The notes below the pieces were generated by a model. The model made no database searches, had not been told where the DNA came from, and saw only the letters and a list, made by a program, of their open reading frames with translations. A DNA stretch of 35,620 nt from an uncultured Bacteroidota bacterium. Lineage in GTDB: Bacteria > Bacteroidota > Bacteroidia > Flavobacteriales_D > Crocinitomicaceae. Shown piece after piece: positions 15,256-24,110 of the stretch. The stretch spans positions 1-35,620 of the forward strand of contig CALCCB010000125.1 in the NCBI GenBank assembly GCA_937899625.1. The letters are read 5' to 3'. Numbering within the stretch: position 1 is the first letter of the stretch; every line of letters begins with the position of its first letter. The translations under genes were made by a program, and so were the position numbers.

Positions 15256-16797
15256 CTACGAAATATTTTCAGCCCAACCCTTTTTATCGAGAGATCGAAA
15301 TTGAATCGCCTCAGCAATATGTATTGACAGAATATCCTCTGAACCATCGAGATCAGCAATCGTTCGGGCAACTTTTATAATCCGATCGTAAGCTCTGGCA
15401 GATAGACCCATTTTCTCCATTGCTAGTTTTAAAACCTCGCTTACTTCCGAAGAAATTTCACAATGCAACTCCTGATCTTTTTTGTTCATTTGTGCATTGC
15501 AATAAATCCTTTCTGAGGAATACCTTATCTTTTGAATATTTCTAGCTTTTATAACTCTAGACTTGATTTCCAATGAATATTCATTAGAGGCTGATGAGAT
15601 CAATTCCGAATGACCCACTGGAGTTACTTCTACATGGAGATCAATTCGATCCATCAAAGGTCCTGAAATACGGTTAAGATATCTCTGAACAACACCGGGT
15701 CCACATACACATTTTCGGGTCGGATGATTATGATACCCGCACGGACAAGGATTCATTGCTGCAACTAACATGAATGAGGCCGGATAATCCACAGTGAACT
15801 TGGCTCGCGAAATTGTAACTTGCCGATCCTCAAGCGGCTGCCTCATCACTTCCAATACGGATCGTTTATATTCCGGCAACTCATCAAGAAATAGCACTCC
15901 ATTATGAGCTAAAGAAATCTCACCGGGCTGGGGAATTGTACCTCCTCCGACGAGAGCTACATCCGAAATTGTGTGATGTGGTTTTCTGAATGGACGTTCT
16001 ATCATCAATCCTTTGATCAATCTTTTTCTACCGGACACCGAATGGATCTTAGTGGTTTCCAATGCCTCGTCTTCAGTCATTGGAGGCAAAATTGTAGGCA
16101 GCCTCTTCGCTAACATTGATTTACCCGCCCCAGGAGGCCCAACAAGTATGATGTTATGTCCTCCAGCCGCTGCAATTTCAAATGCCCTTTTAATATTCAT
16201 CTGACCTTTTACATCTGAAAAATCTAACTCAAATGAGTTTAGAAGTCCACCATCCAAATTAAAAGAAGGGCTAATTGGCAAAATACTTTCTTCATTATTT
16301 AAAAATGATACGACTTGCCTCAACCCTTTTACAGGATAGATCTCGATTCCAGAAACCACAGCAGCCTCAGCAGCATTTTCTTCCGGGAGTAAAATCCCTT
16401 TGAAACCATCATTCCTTGCCTGTATTGCAATCGGTAAAACACCACGAACCGGCCTTAACATTCCATCGAGAGACAATTCACCGATCATCAGATAATTTTC
16501 CAGTGATTCAGAATTAACCTGTTCACTTGCAGCCAATATTCCAATTGCTATTGGAAGATCATAAACAGCTCCTTCTTTGCGAATATCAGCCGGAGCCATA
16601 TTCACCGTTATTTCTTTACCCGGAAATTTAAATCCATTGTTCGTGAAGGCGGCTTTTATCCGCTGATTACTTTCTTTCACAGCATTATCGGGTAAACCGA
16701 CTAAAAAATAATTGATTCCCTGGCCAAGATTCACTTCAATAGTTATCTTCTCCGCATTAATCCCAAACACCGCACTACTAAAGGTTTTTACTAACAT
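15256..16797 (-). CDS. YifB/ComM-family Mg chelatase-like AAA+ ATPase
   Basis: The 513-residue protein matches the YifB/ComM family at normal length. The N-terminal Lon-protease-like fold (MLVKTFSSAVFGINAEKITIEVNL, GLPDNAVKES, APADIRKEG) precedes the AAA+ core with Walker A (GPPGAGKS, near residue 220) and the Walker B-like LFLDELPE. A Cys-rich insert (PCPCGYHNH...CVCGPG) and the C-terminal helical domain (SARAYDRIIKVARTIADL) follow. In naturally transformable bacteria ComM is a helicase that promotes branch migration during integration of incoming DNA; in others the role is unproven. It begins 142 bases beyond the rpmH stop and is separated from it by a terminator, so it should have its own promoter in 16798-16884, an A/T-rich stretch where I see no consensus -7 box. 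Confidence 0.95.
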   Translation of the reverse strand: MLVKTFSSAVFGINAEKITIEVNLGQGINYFLVGLPDNAVKESNQRIKAAFTNNGFKFPGKEITVNMAPADIRKEGAVYDLPIAIGILAASEQVNSESLENYLMIGELSLDGMLRPVRGVLPIAIQARNDGFKGILLPEENAAEAAVVSGIEIYPVKGLRQVVSFLNNEESILPISPSFNLDGGLLNSFELDFSDVKGQMNIKRAFEIAAAGGHNIILVGPPGAGKSMLAKRLPTILPPMTEDEALETTKIHSVSGRKRLIKGLMIERPFRKPHHTISDVALVGGGTIPQPGEISLAHNGVLFLDELPEYKRSVLEVMRQPLEDRQVTISRAKFTVDYPASFMLVAAMNPCPCGYHNHPTRKCVCGPGVVQRYLNRISGPLMDRIDLHVEVTPVGHSELISSASNEYSLEIKSRVIKARNIQKIRYSSERIYCNAQMNKKDQELHCEISSEVSEVLKLAMEKMGLSARAYDRIIKVARTIADLDGSEDILSIHIAEAIQFRSLDKKGWAENIS

Positions 16798-16884
16798 TAA
16801 ATTAAGTTTTTAAAATTTATACTCTTATTAAGTTAGTAAATATTAGCCTTAAAAAAATTAGCTAAACGCGAAAAAAAATGAAAC

Positions 16885-16914
16885 AAAAAAAGGTCGAAGC
16901 AATTTGCTCCGACC
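16885..16914 (-). terminator. Intrinsic terminator of rpmH
   Basis: Read on the minus strand, GGTCGGAGCA pairs with TGCTTCGACC (one G-U pair) around a 3-base loop, occupying 16892-16914. It is followed by a run of seven T (plus-strand A at 16885-16891). It begins about 26 bases after the rpmH stop. Confidence 0.88.
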
Positions 16915-16939
16915 AATATATGGACAAGGTTAAAATTAA

Positions 16940-17098
16940 TTAACGCTTGTGGAAAGGCTCATCAGAAACAGTAAGCTTCTTTCTACCCTTGCGACGACGC
17001 GAAGCAAGAACTCTACGCCCATTCTTAGTGGCCATGCGGCTTCTGAAACCGTGCTTGTTTCTTCTTTTTCTTACTGATGGTTGAAACGTTCTTTTCAT
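16940..17098 (-). CDS. rpmH: 50S ribosomal protein L34
   Basis: This 52-residue protein is easily missed because of its size. Translation gives [18 protein letters not shown], then [24 protein letters not shown], the universal L34 sequence, with a short Bacteroidota-type tail ending in HKR. It is a small basic component of the large ribosomal subunit. A consensus promoter lies about 45 bases upstream and an intrinsic terminator follows, so it is transcribed alone. In many bacteria rpmH is linked to dnaA/rnpA near the origin; neither is seen here. Confidence 0.97.
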   Translation of the reverse strand: MKRTFQPSVRKRRNKHGFRSRMATKNGRRVLASRRRKGRKKLTVSDEPFHKR

Positions 17099-17142
17099 GA
17101 TATATAATCTTTACGCTTGTACTTTCTCAAAAATTCGGACTG

Positions 17143-17171
17143 CAAAGATAGGCTTTTTTTGAAATCTGCAA
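17143..17171 (-). promoter_or_regulatory. Promoter of rpmH
   Basis: On the minus strand, TTG (complement of 17169-17171), an 18-base spacer and TATCTTTG (complement of 17143-17150) form a near-perfect Bacteroidetes promoter. Transcription should start near 17136, giving a leader of about 38 bases. Confidence 0.8.
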
Positions 17172-17221
17172 CGTCAGAATGCAAAATTCTAAAAAAAAGA
17201 AAGAAATCCATCCTAACACCT

Positions 17222-17229
17222 TATTTTTG
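17222..17229 (+). promoter_or_regulatory. -7 element of the ABC exporter gene
   Basis: TATTTTTG is a perfect TAnnTTTG match; no TTG lies at the expected upstream distance. It is 19 bases before the GTG at 17249, the same close spacing seen for other genes in this window, and supports that start over the ATG at 17117. Confidence 0.5.
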
Positions 17230-17248
17230 CAATCCAATCAGAAAACCA

Positions 17249-19063
17249 GTGTTGCGTCCGACAAACAAAAAAGAAAAAGAAAAGATCACAAAATCTTCAG
17301 TAAAGAAAGCCCGTGGTATTTTCGCATATCTACGTCCTTATTCAGGGATGTATTTGATCGGATGGATGTTTCTAGTCATATCTTCAGCAATAGGACTGAT
17401 CTTTCCCTACCTCATGGGTAAACTGCTAGGAGGAACTGAAATTTCAAACACCAGCGATGCAATAAAACTCATCAACCTTGATAATATCAATGGTGTGGCG
17501 GTTGCACTGTTTGTATTATTCGCATTCCAGGCACTGTTTTCATTTTTTCGCGTCGTTATCTTCACGAACGTTACCGAAAATGCACTTCGTGATCTGAGAA
17601 ACGATGCATTTGGTAAATTGATCTACATGCCAATTGATTTCTTTAACCGGAATAAGGTTGGAGAATTGACAAGTAGAATTTCTTCGGATATTACTCAGAT
17701 ACAGGATACCTTAAAGACGACGATTGCTGAATTCTTCAGACAAGTCGTGATTATCATTGGAAGTATCGCATTTCTGTTCTTTATCTCATGGAAGCTTGCA
17801 TTGATCATGCTAGGTACAGTTCCGGTAATGGCATTGATCGCGGTCTTTTTCGGCCGTTTCATTCGTAAACTATCGAAACAAGCTCAAGATTTCTCTGCTG
17901 AATCCAACTCAATTATAGAAGAGGCGCTAACCGGGATAAGCAATGTAAAGTCCTTTACCAATGAGATTTTCCTTTTAAGCAAATACAAAAAATCCTCCCA
18001 AGAGATTCGAGACCTGAATGTCAAAAGTGGAATTTGGAGAGGTATCTTCGTTTCTTTCATTATTTTCTGTCTTTTCGGAGCTATTGTCTTCATCATATGG
18101 CAAGGACTTTTGATGACAATGGGCACAAATCCAGAACTGAATTCTGAAGGATTCTTTCAATTCATTATGTTCACAATGATGATGGGAGCCTCTGTAGGTT
18201 CTGTCCCTGAGTTGTATGCCGGAATACAGAAGGCAATTGGAGCAACTGAAAACTTGATGAATATTATTCATGAGCACACAGAACTTGAATCTCATCATGG
18301 CAGAAACACTCCTCAATTAAGCGGAAAGATCGCCTTTGAAAATGTCAATTTCTCATATCCGCAACGTAAGGAGATCGAAGTTCTGAAGGATATTAGTTTC
18401 ACTGCTGAATCAGGTGAAACAATTGCTTTAGTCGGCTCGTCAGGATCTGGTAAATCTACCATTGCCTCATTGATCTTAAGTTATTACGAGGCAAATAAAG
18501 GCACAATATTATTTGATAATGTCTCTGCTGGAGAAATCGAACTTGAACACCTGAGGAAGCAAATGGCGATCGTACCACAGGACGTCATTCTTTTTAGTGG
18601 ATCAATTCGAGAAAATATTCTCTTTGGCCAACCGGACTCAAATGAGGAAGAGATCATTGAAGCAGCGAAAAAAGCAAATGCATGGGAATTCATTGAAAAG
18701 TTCCCTAATGGGTTGGATACTGAAGTCGGTGACCGAGGAATTCAACTTTCTGGTGGACAAAAACAGCGTATCGCGATCGCCAGAGCCATTATTAAAGATC
18801 CAAAGATCTTGATTCTGGATGAAGCAACAAGTGCATTGGACTCAGAGTCTGAAAAGCTGGTTCAAAGCGCCTTAGACAATCTAATGAAAGGCCGTACGTC
18901 AATTGTCATTGCTCACAGATTATCTACCATCAGAGAGGCTGATAAAATCCTTGTGATCAAAAATGGAGAGATCACTGAAGCAGGAAGTCATGATTCGCTG
19001 ATTGCCGCGAAAGGAGATTACGCAAATCTTGTTCAGTTGCAATCTATGGATCTCATCGGATGA
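17249..19063 (+). CDS. ABC exporter half-transporter, MsbA/ABCB-like (permease-ATPase fusion)
   Basis: The protein has an N-terminal six-helix exporter domain (about 25-320) and a C-terminal nucleotide-binding domain. Motifs are Walker A (VGSSGSGKST), Q-loop (VPQDVILFSGSI), signature LSGGQ, Walker B (ILILDEATSALD) and H-loop (VIAHRLSTI). As a homodimer it would export lipids, peptides or drugs; the substrate is unknown. The reading frame is open to an ATG at 17117, but that would begin inside the rpmH leader and run through a -7 promoter element. I therefore prefer GTG 17249 (or TTG 17252), giving 604 residues, the usual length. The TGA stop overlaps the ATG of the next gene (ATGA), so the two are coupled. 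Confidence 0.88.
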   Translation: MLRPTNKKEKEKITKSSVKKARGIFAYLRPYSGMYLIGWMFLVISSAIGLIFPYLMGKLLGGTEISNTSDAIKLINLDNINGVAVALFVLFAFQALFSFFRVVIFTNVTENALRDLRNDAFGKLIYMPIDFFNRNKVGELTSRISSDITQIQDTLKTTIAEFFRQVVIIIGSIAFLFFISWKLALIMLGTVPVMALIAVFFGRFIRKLSKQAQDFSAESNSIIEEALTGISNVKSFTNEIFLLSKYKKSSQEIRDLNVKSGIWRGIFVSFIIFCLFGAIVFIIWQGLLMTMGTNPELNSEGFFQFIMFTMMMGASVGSVPELYAGIQKAIGATENLMNIIHEHTELESHHGRNTPQLSGKIAFENVNFSYPQRKEIEVLKDISFTAESGETIALVGSSGSGKSTIASLILSYYEANKGTILFDNVSAGEIELEHLRKQMAIVPQDVILFSGSIRENILFGQPDSNEEEIIEAAKKANAWEFIEKFPNGLDTEVGDRGIQLSGGQKQRIAIARAIIKDPKILILDEATSALDSESEKLVQSALDNLMKGRTSIVIAHRLSTIREADKILVIKNGEITEAGSHDSLIAAKGDYANLVQLQSMDLIG

Positions 19064-19521
19064 AACCCATCGGTTTATTAGCAATCATTTTTTTGATCGC
19101 GGGATGTGGTAACAACTCGCCTGTTCCTGACTTTACAAGCTGGGAAGGGACATGGAAAACATCTTCCGGGTCATCCTCTTTTACTGAAACCTGGACAAAA
19201 ACGAATACCCAACTTTGGTCAGGCACTGGTACCTGGAGAGAAAATGATTCCATCTCATATGAGGAAAAGTTATCCCTTCGTTATAATGGTAAAGATTGCG
19301 TGTATTCGGCCTTAGCTCCAGATCAGAACAATGAGCAATCGGTTGACTTTATGTTGAGTTTATTTACGGACAGCACATGGGTATTCGTAAACCCAAAGCA
19401 CGATTTCCCAAATAAAATTGAGTATCAATTGCTCTCCTCTCGAATGATGAAAGTTGACGTTACCGGAATCGAAAAAGGAAAACCCAGATCATTAAGCTTC
19501 AGCTTGATCAAAAAGCCCTAA
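19060..19521 (+). CDS. Small lipoprotein, DUF6265-like (lipocalin-like fold)
   Basis: The 153-residue product has a lipoprotein signal (LLAIIFLIAGC, lipid Cys about 16) and a small beta-rich domain. The patterns WEGTWKT...ETWTK...LWSGTGTW near the start and VFVNPKHDFPNKIEYQL toward the end are those I associate with DUF6265, thought to be lipocalin-like. It overlaps the exporter stop by four bases, so co-expression with the ABC exporter is likely, perhaps as a periplasmic accessory, though genes of this type are often unlinked. No function is known. Confidence 0.75.
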   Translation: MKPIGLLAIIFLIAGCGNNSPVPDFTSWEGTWKTSSGSSSFTETWTKTNTQLWSGTGTWRENDSISYEEKLSLRYNGKDCVYSALAPDQNNEQSVDFMLSLFTDSTWVFVNPKHDFPNKIEYQLLSSRMMKVDVTGIEKGKPRSLSFSLIKKP

Positions 19522-19544
19522 AAAGTAGGAATCATTAACAAGTC

Positions 19545-21161
19545 TTAAGGTGCAACGAACCTCATCAACTCTGCCGAAATAATTGCTCCGTAAGTTCCCA
19601 AGGCATATCCTAAAACGGCAAGAATTGCTCCTACAGACGCAAGTGAAGGATGAAAAGCCGCTGCCACAATCGGTGCAGATGCAGCTCCTCCGACGTTTGC
19701 TTTAGATCCCACTGCAATAAAGAAAAACGGTGCCCTGATCAATTTACCGACAAGGAATAATATCCCAACATGAACCAACATCCAAACGATCCCCACAACG
19801 ATCAACATCGGTTCCTTGATCGCTTCATGCAGCTCCATCTTCATCCCTATCGTTGCAACAAGTATATAGATAAAAACACTTCCCAGTTTTGATGCACCTG
19901 CTCCTTCATATGACCTCAATTTTGTCAAAGACAACAATAGTCCACCTGTTGTTGAAATGACCACAAGCCAAAAGAAGGATGAAGCAAATGGTGACTCAGG
20001 ACCGAAACTGTTTTCAAAAAATATGGCCAGATCCTCCCCAAAGAAATGCGAAACAGATACGATTCCAAAGGCAACACCCAGAATAACCATATAATCAGTT
20101 AAGCTTGGATTTCTTGCGATAGACAATTGGTAATTACTCACTTTTTGCTTTAATTCTTCAATACTCGATGTATCTGCCTTCAACCATTTGTCAAACTTTT
20201 CGGTTCTTGCCGCTCCCCATAGCAAAAAGGCCATCCAGAGATTCGCTACGACGATATCGACCGTAACCATCTTGCCATATAGATCAGGATTGTACTTGTA
20301 CGTTTCAAGCATAGCTGCCTGATTGGCTCCACCACCAATCCAACTACCAGCTAAAGTTGAAAAGCCTCGCCAAGCTGCATCATAACCATCTCCTCCTACT
20401 ACACTTGGATCAATCCAGGAAAAGACAAGGATTGCCACCGGTCCTCCAAGAATAATCCCAACAGTCGCTGTAAGAAACATAATGATCGCTTTAGGACCAA
20501 GATTCACAACCGCTTTGAAGTCAATACCTATAGTCATTAAAATCAAAGCTGCAGGAAGCAGATAATCTTTAGCCACATTGTATAGCGATGAATAATCTTT
20601 GGAGATAATACCTAAAGAATTAAATAAAGCAGGCAGCAAGTAACAAAGCAGGAGTGAAGGAACGATCATATAGAACTTCTTCCAGAATTTGTTTTGCAAG
20701 GAGGATGTATAGAACACCAAAGCCAACAATACAGTCAAAATACCAAATACAAGTTTATCTGAAGAGAACCAAGGTTCATTTGGAGTTACCTTTTGTTTCA
20801 GATCAAATCCTTTCGCACCAGAACGAAGATTTACTTCTTTTTTTCCTTTCGTCACATAAACTGATACGCTATTCTCATTGTCATCAGCTACAATTTCGAA
20901 AGGAACCAATTCTTTCGAACCCAATCTTACTCCACCCCATTCATAAATCACTGAATCGTAAACTCGAGGCACATCAGATAATGTAAAATCTATAAAGACT
21001 TTCTGTCCAGGAACCACTTCGATCTCCTCCGTCTGACTGTAATTAACAATGAGGTATTCCTCTAAATTAATCTTGTTGACTTCTACACTATCCAACAACC
21101 TCATTTGGCCAAACATTGGCAAAGAAGACAATAAAGCGAAAAAAAGAATTCTGAGTTTCAT
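19545..21161 (-). CDS. DUF819-family membrane protein with an N-terminal periplasmic extension
   Basis: The 538-residue protein starts with a signal peptide (MKLRILFFALLSSLPMFGQ) and an approximately 110-residue soluble region with alternating polar/hydrophobic strands. It then enters a polytopic membrane domain at about residue 133. The membrane part carries DUF819 features: LLPAALILMTIGIDFKAV, STLAGSWIGGGANQAAM and VGSKANVGGAASAPIVAAAF. The repeated glycine-rich motifs in two halves resemble those of anion/bile-acid type carriers, so a transport role is plausible but unproven. TATCTTTT on the minus strand (21166-21173) is one mismatch from a -7 box. It follows the POT transporter on the same strand, separated from it by that gene's terminator. 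Confidence 0.8.
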   Translation of the reverse strand: MKLRILFFALLSSLPMFGQMRLLDSVEVNKINLEEYLIVNYSQTEEIEVVPGQKVFIDFTLSDVPRVYDSVIYEWGGVRLGSKELVPFEIVADDNENSVSVYVTKGKKEVNLRSGAKGFDLKQKVTPNEPWFSSDKLVFGILTVLLALVFYTSSLQNKFWKKFYMIVPSLLLCYLLPALFNSLGIISKDYSSLYNVAKDYLLPAALILMTIGIDFKAVVNLGPKAIIMFLTATVGIILGGPVAILVFSWIDPSVVGGDGYDAAWRGFSTLAGSWIGGGANQAAMLETYKYNPDLYGKMVTVDIVVANLWMAFLLWGAARTEKFDKWLKADTSSIEELKQKVSNYQLSIARNPSLTDYMVILGVAFGIVSVSHFFGEDLAIFFENSFGPESPFASSFFWLVVISTTGGLLLSLTKLRSYEGAGASKLGSVFIYILVATIGMKMELHEAIKEPMLIVVGIVWMLVHVGILFLVGKLIRAPFFFIAVGSKANVGGAASAPIVAAAFHPSLASVGAILAVLGYALGTYGAIISAELMRFVAP

Positions 21162-21180
21162 CTTGAAAAGATATTAATAT

Positions 21181-21215
21181 AAAACAAGAACAGTCCTCCT
21201 TTCGGGGGACTGTTC
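21181..21215 (-). terminator. Intrinsic terminator of the POT peptide transporter gene
   Basis: GAACAGTCC (21188-21196) pairs with GGACTGTTC (21207-21215), with the inner TCC/GGG extending the stem around a 4-base loop. On the minus strand it is followed by TTGTTTTATA. It lies 18 bases after the stop codon. Confidence 0.78.
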
Positions 21216-21233
21216 ACTATTTTTTCGAATGAA

Positions 21234-22667
21234 TTACTTCACTCCATGCATCATTTTTGAAAGTCTTCTAGACAATAACAACATCAATACTCCAAGTGCA
21301 ATAACGAATACCGCAATCGAAACAAAGATCGTAGCTGCACCCAATTTCTCAACGTAAGCCGCAACAAATCCTCCAATAATGTTCGCTGCAAAAGAAGATA
21401 ACAACCATACACCCATCAGCAATGAAGCCAATCGAACTGGAGCCAATTTCGTTACAACAGAAAGCCCCACCGGTGAAAGACATAATTCTCCAATCGTATG
21501 GAAGAAATAAGTAAGGATCAACCAAGCCAAAGCAGCTTTTTGAACCACCACTTCCTTACCTGCTTCTGTAGCAGTTTGAACTTCAAACGTTGCAAACAAC
21601 ATGAAAATGAATCCAATTCCTAATAGGATCATTCCTAAACTCATTTTAACAGGTGTTGTAAGCTTCTTCCCATACTTAGACGTCCAGAACCAAGCGAATA
21701 CAGGTGCCAAAGCAACAATAAACAAAGGATTCACTGATTGGAAGAACGTAGTTGGAATCTCCCAACCAAAGAAATTACGATTGATATACGTATCTGTGTA
21801 TAGCGTCATGGATGAACCAGCCTGTTCGAAACCAGCCCAGAAAAAGATCACGAAGAATGTAAGGATCGCAATCACAGCGATTCTTTGCTTTTCAATTGTT
21901 GACATTCCCTTATCAGAAGTTGTCAAATTGTTCAGATCATCAGCCATTTCAGAAACTTCAACTGTTTCTGATTTAACTGGTTTAGTTCCGATTTCCAACA
22001 AGTACTTTTTAGAAAGTGTATTGAAAAGGATCTGCCCTAAAGCCATACCAATTGCCGCAGCCAAGAATCCATATTTAAATCCATATGAAAGAATCTCACC
22101 ATTGGCTCCCTTAGTAGCAAACATATCTTCTGCCAATAAACCAACGATCAATGGAGCAATCAACGCACCAAGGTTGATCCCCATGTAGAAAATTGAGAAT
22201 GCAGAATCTCTTTTATCATCACCATCACGGTATAACTGTCCAACCATTGTAGAAATATTCGGTTTAAAGAAACCGTTTCCAATGATTAATAGAATCAATC
22301 CTAGTCCTAAACCAAAATGAGTATTCATTCCGAATAAAACCAATTGACCGACAAACATCGTAATACCTCCAATCGTGATCGCCATTCTTTGACCAATGAA
22401 ACGGTCAGCGATCCAACCTCCGATAATCGGTGTAAAATAAACGAACCCTGTAAAGAACCCGTAGATTAGTGAAGCAGACTCTTTAGGGATCTGAAGACCA
22501 TTCTCCATCCACAATTTCGTCATGTAAAGCATTAGGATCCCACGCATTCCATAATAGGAAAAACGTTCCCACATTTCCGTAAAGAATAAAAGGTATAGCC
22601 CTTTCGGGTGTCCAAGGAATGTTCCCTGTGCTTCAATTCTGTCTATTAATTCTGAATTACTTGCCAT
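21234..22667 (-). CDS. Proton-coupled oligopeptide transporter (POT/PTR, DtpT-like MFS)
   Basis: The 477-residue inner-membrane protein imports di- and tripeptides with protons. The N-terminal helix carries the family signature ExxERFxYY (EMWERFSYYGMRGIL), followed by GGWIADRFIGQR between helices 2 and 3, and later FYMGINLGALIAPLIVG and ELCLSPVGLSVVTKLAP. Charged loop residues about 240-270 separate the two halves, as in other members. I start at ATG 22667 (MASNSELIDRIEAQGTFLGHPKGLY); the frame is open 20 residues further, but the family starts close to this position. It is divergent from the TatD-like gene, with 73 bases between starts. A terminator follows. Confidence 0.92.
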   Translation of the reverse strand: MASNSELIDRIEAQGTFLGHPKGLYLLFFTEMWERFSYYGMRGILMLYMTKLWMENGLQIPKESASLIYGFFTGFVYFTPIIGGWIADRFIGQRMAITIGGITMFVGQLVLFGMNTHFGLGLGLILLIIGNGFFKPNISTMVGQLYRDGDDKRDSAFSIFYMGINLGALIAPLIVGLLAEDMFATKGANGEILSYGFKYGFLAAAIGMALGQILFNTLSKKYLLEIGTKPVKSETVEVSEMADDLNNLTTSDKGMSTIEKQRIAVIAILTFFVIFFWAGFEQAGSSMTLYTDTYINRNFFGWEIPTTFFQSVNPLFIVALAPVFAWFWTSKYGKKLTTPVKMSLGMILLGIGFIFMLFATFEVQTATEAGKEVVVQKAALAWLILTYFFHTIGELCLSPVGLSVVTKLAPVRLASLLMGVWLLSSFAANIIGGFVAAYVEKLGAATIFVSIAVFVIALGVLMLLLSRRLSKMMHGVK

Positions 22668-22740
22668 TTCGCATATTCTATTTATGCCGTGAAAATATAA
22701 AATATATTTAAATATCGGCAGGTTCACTTAATTTCGTTGC

Positions 22741-23373
22741 ATGTACGTGAATATTCACACACACAAAAAGCAAAGCTCGGATCTTGCCATCCTGAATGCG
22801 GATCTTTCAGCACCCGATTCTGGTGCATTCTCTTCTGGTATTCACCCCTGGAATTCGGAACCTATGGTGCATTTAGCGGACATGGAGAAACTTTTGACAC
22901 ATGAAAATTGTGTAGCGATTGGTGAATGTGGGTTGGATAAATTAAAAGGTCCCGATCTCAAACTTCAGGAGATTTCCTTCCGGTCACAACTTCAATTGGC
23001 AATAAAATTCGACCTACCATGCATTATACACTGTGTTCGGTCATATGAGGAACTAATAAAGATCTGCGATCAGATTAAAATTCAAAATCCGTTGATCATA
23101 CATGGGTTCAATAAGTCTAAAATCAGTGATCAACTTATAATCAAAGGATTTTATTTGTCTTTTGGCCATGATCTGTTATCTAATATATCTCTTCAGGAGG
23201 CATTTAAAAACATTCCCACTGACAGGATCTTTTTAGAAAATGATGATTCGTCAATCGAGATTGAAAAGATCTACGAATGTGCAGCGAACCTCAAAGAATT
23301 AACTTTGCAGGAATTGCAGGGATCGATCCTCAAGAATACAAAACAAGTTTTTAGAAAATGGCAGATTGGTTAG
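22741..23373 (+). CDS. TatD-family metal-dependent hydrolase, short form
   Basis: The 210-residue protein is a compact TatD-like TIM-barrel hydrolase. All expected metal ligands can be found: HxH in NIHTHKK near the start, Glu in AIGECGLD, His in CIIHCVRS, His in LIIHGFNKS and Asp in FLENDDSS. TatD proteins are usually about 255-265 residues with DNase or exonuclease activity; this one is shorter, with reduced loops. The ATG lies directly after TAATTTCG, a one-mismatch -7 element, so the mRNA may be nearly leaderless. The 3' end overlaps the next gene by 16 bases, so they are co-transcribed. Confidence 0.85.
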   Translation: MYVNIHTHKKQSSDLAILNADLSAPDSGAFSSGIHPWNSEPMVHLADMEKLLTHENCVAIGECGLDKLKGPDLKLQEISFRSQLQLAIKFDLPCIIHCVRSYEELIKICDQIKIQNPLIIHGFNKSKISDQLIIKGFYLSFGHDLLSNISLQEAFKNIPTDRIFLENDDSSIEIEKIYECAANLKELTLQELQGSILKNTKQVFRKWQIG

Positions 23374-24083
23374 AAAGGACAGAATTATTGATCGGAGCAG
23401 ACAGCATAGAAAAATTAAAATCTGCTCACGTACTGATCGTAGGCTTAGGAGGTATTGGTTCTTATGCTGCAGAATTCATTGCACGATCTGGTGTGGGAAC
23501 AATAACCATTATTGATGGAGACGTTTTTGATCCAACAAACAAAAATCGACAACTTACTGCCACCGATAAGACCATCGGCAAAAGCAAAGCGAGTGTGTTG
23601 GGTGAAAGAATTCTCGATATTAATCCAGAGATCAAGTTGTCGGTTATCGATGAATTTGTTTTGCCGGAGCGGGTTTACGAACTGATCAAAGAATATAAAC
23701 CAGATGTTGTGATGGATTGCATTGATTCAGTTTCAGTCAAAATAGAATGGATCGTTGCTTGCCTATTGTCCAGAACAAAGATCGTTTCTCATTTCGGTGC
23801 AGGTGGAAAAATGGATCCTTCCAAAGTAAAGGTGGTACCTATGCCCCAAGTGACCAATTGCACGCTGGCAGCACATGTCAAGAAAAGACTTAAAAAGAGA
23901 AACATCGATACTAAAAAAGTTCGTGCAGTATATTCAGATGAAGTTCAACGCAGAGATTCTCTTAAGATGACCAATGGCCTTCAGTTCAAGAAATCCTTTT
24001 ACGGTACCATCTCATATATGCCAGCGTTGTTTGGTCTTCACGGGGCTGCAGATGTTATCGATTATCTAACGAATCGGAAATAA
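23358..24083 (+). CDS. tcdA: tRNA threonylcarbamoyladenosine dehydratase (ThiF/E1-like)
   Basis: The 241-residue protein is an E1-like enzyme of the TcdA (CsdL) group, which uses ATP to cyclise t6A37 in ANN-decoding tRNAs to ct6A. It shows the nucleotide-binding glycine loop VLIVGLGGIGSYAAEFIARSG (about 25-45), the IIDGDVFDPTNKNRQ segment and KASVLGERILDINP, then VVMDCIDSVSVK. The C-terminal half (SHFGAGGKMDPSKV, VYSDEVQRR) fits TcdA better than ThiF or MoeB, as there is no zinc CxxC pair. The start codon lies inside the end of the TatD-like gene. Confidence 0.9.
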   Translation: MADWLERTELLIGADSIEKLKSAHVLIVGLGGIGSYAAEFIARSGVGTITIIDGDVFDPTNKNRQLTATDKTIGKSKASVLGERILDINPEIKLSVIDEFVLPERVYELIKEYKPDVVMDCIDSVSVKIEWIVACLLSRTKIVSHFGAGGKMDPSKVKVVPMPQVTNCTLAAHVKKRLKKRNIDTKKVRAVYSDEVQRRDSLKMTNGLQFKKSFYGTISYMPALFGLHGAADVIDYLTNRK

Positions 24084-24086
24084 TAT

Positions 24087-24094
24087 TATTTTTG
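24087..24094 (+). promoter_or_regulatory. -7 element of the M1 metallopeptidase gene
   Basis: TATTTTTG is a perfect TAnnTTTG match, 17 bases before the ATG and immediately after the tcdA stop. No TTG is seen at the ideal distance, so the gene may have its own start in addition to read-through. Confidence 0.45.
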
Positions 24095-24110
24095 AAATCT
24101 TACAGGAAAA

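Noticed and set aside
19478-19512. Hairpin GATCA...TGATC as terminator of the DUF6265-like gene
   Set aside because: It lies inside the coding region, the stem has a bulge, and no T-run follows.
20654-20986. 110-residue plus-strand open frame
   Set aside because: Antisense inside the DUF819 gene, with a low-complexity basic translation.
21601-22188. 195-residue plus-strand open frame
   Set aside because: It lies wholly antisense within the POT transporter gene and its translation shows no recognisable domain; it is a frame shadow.
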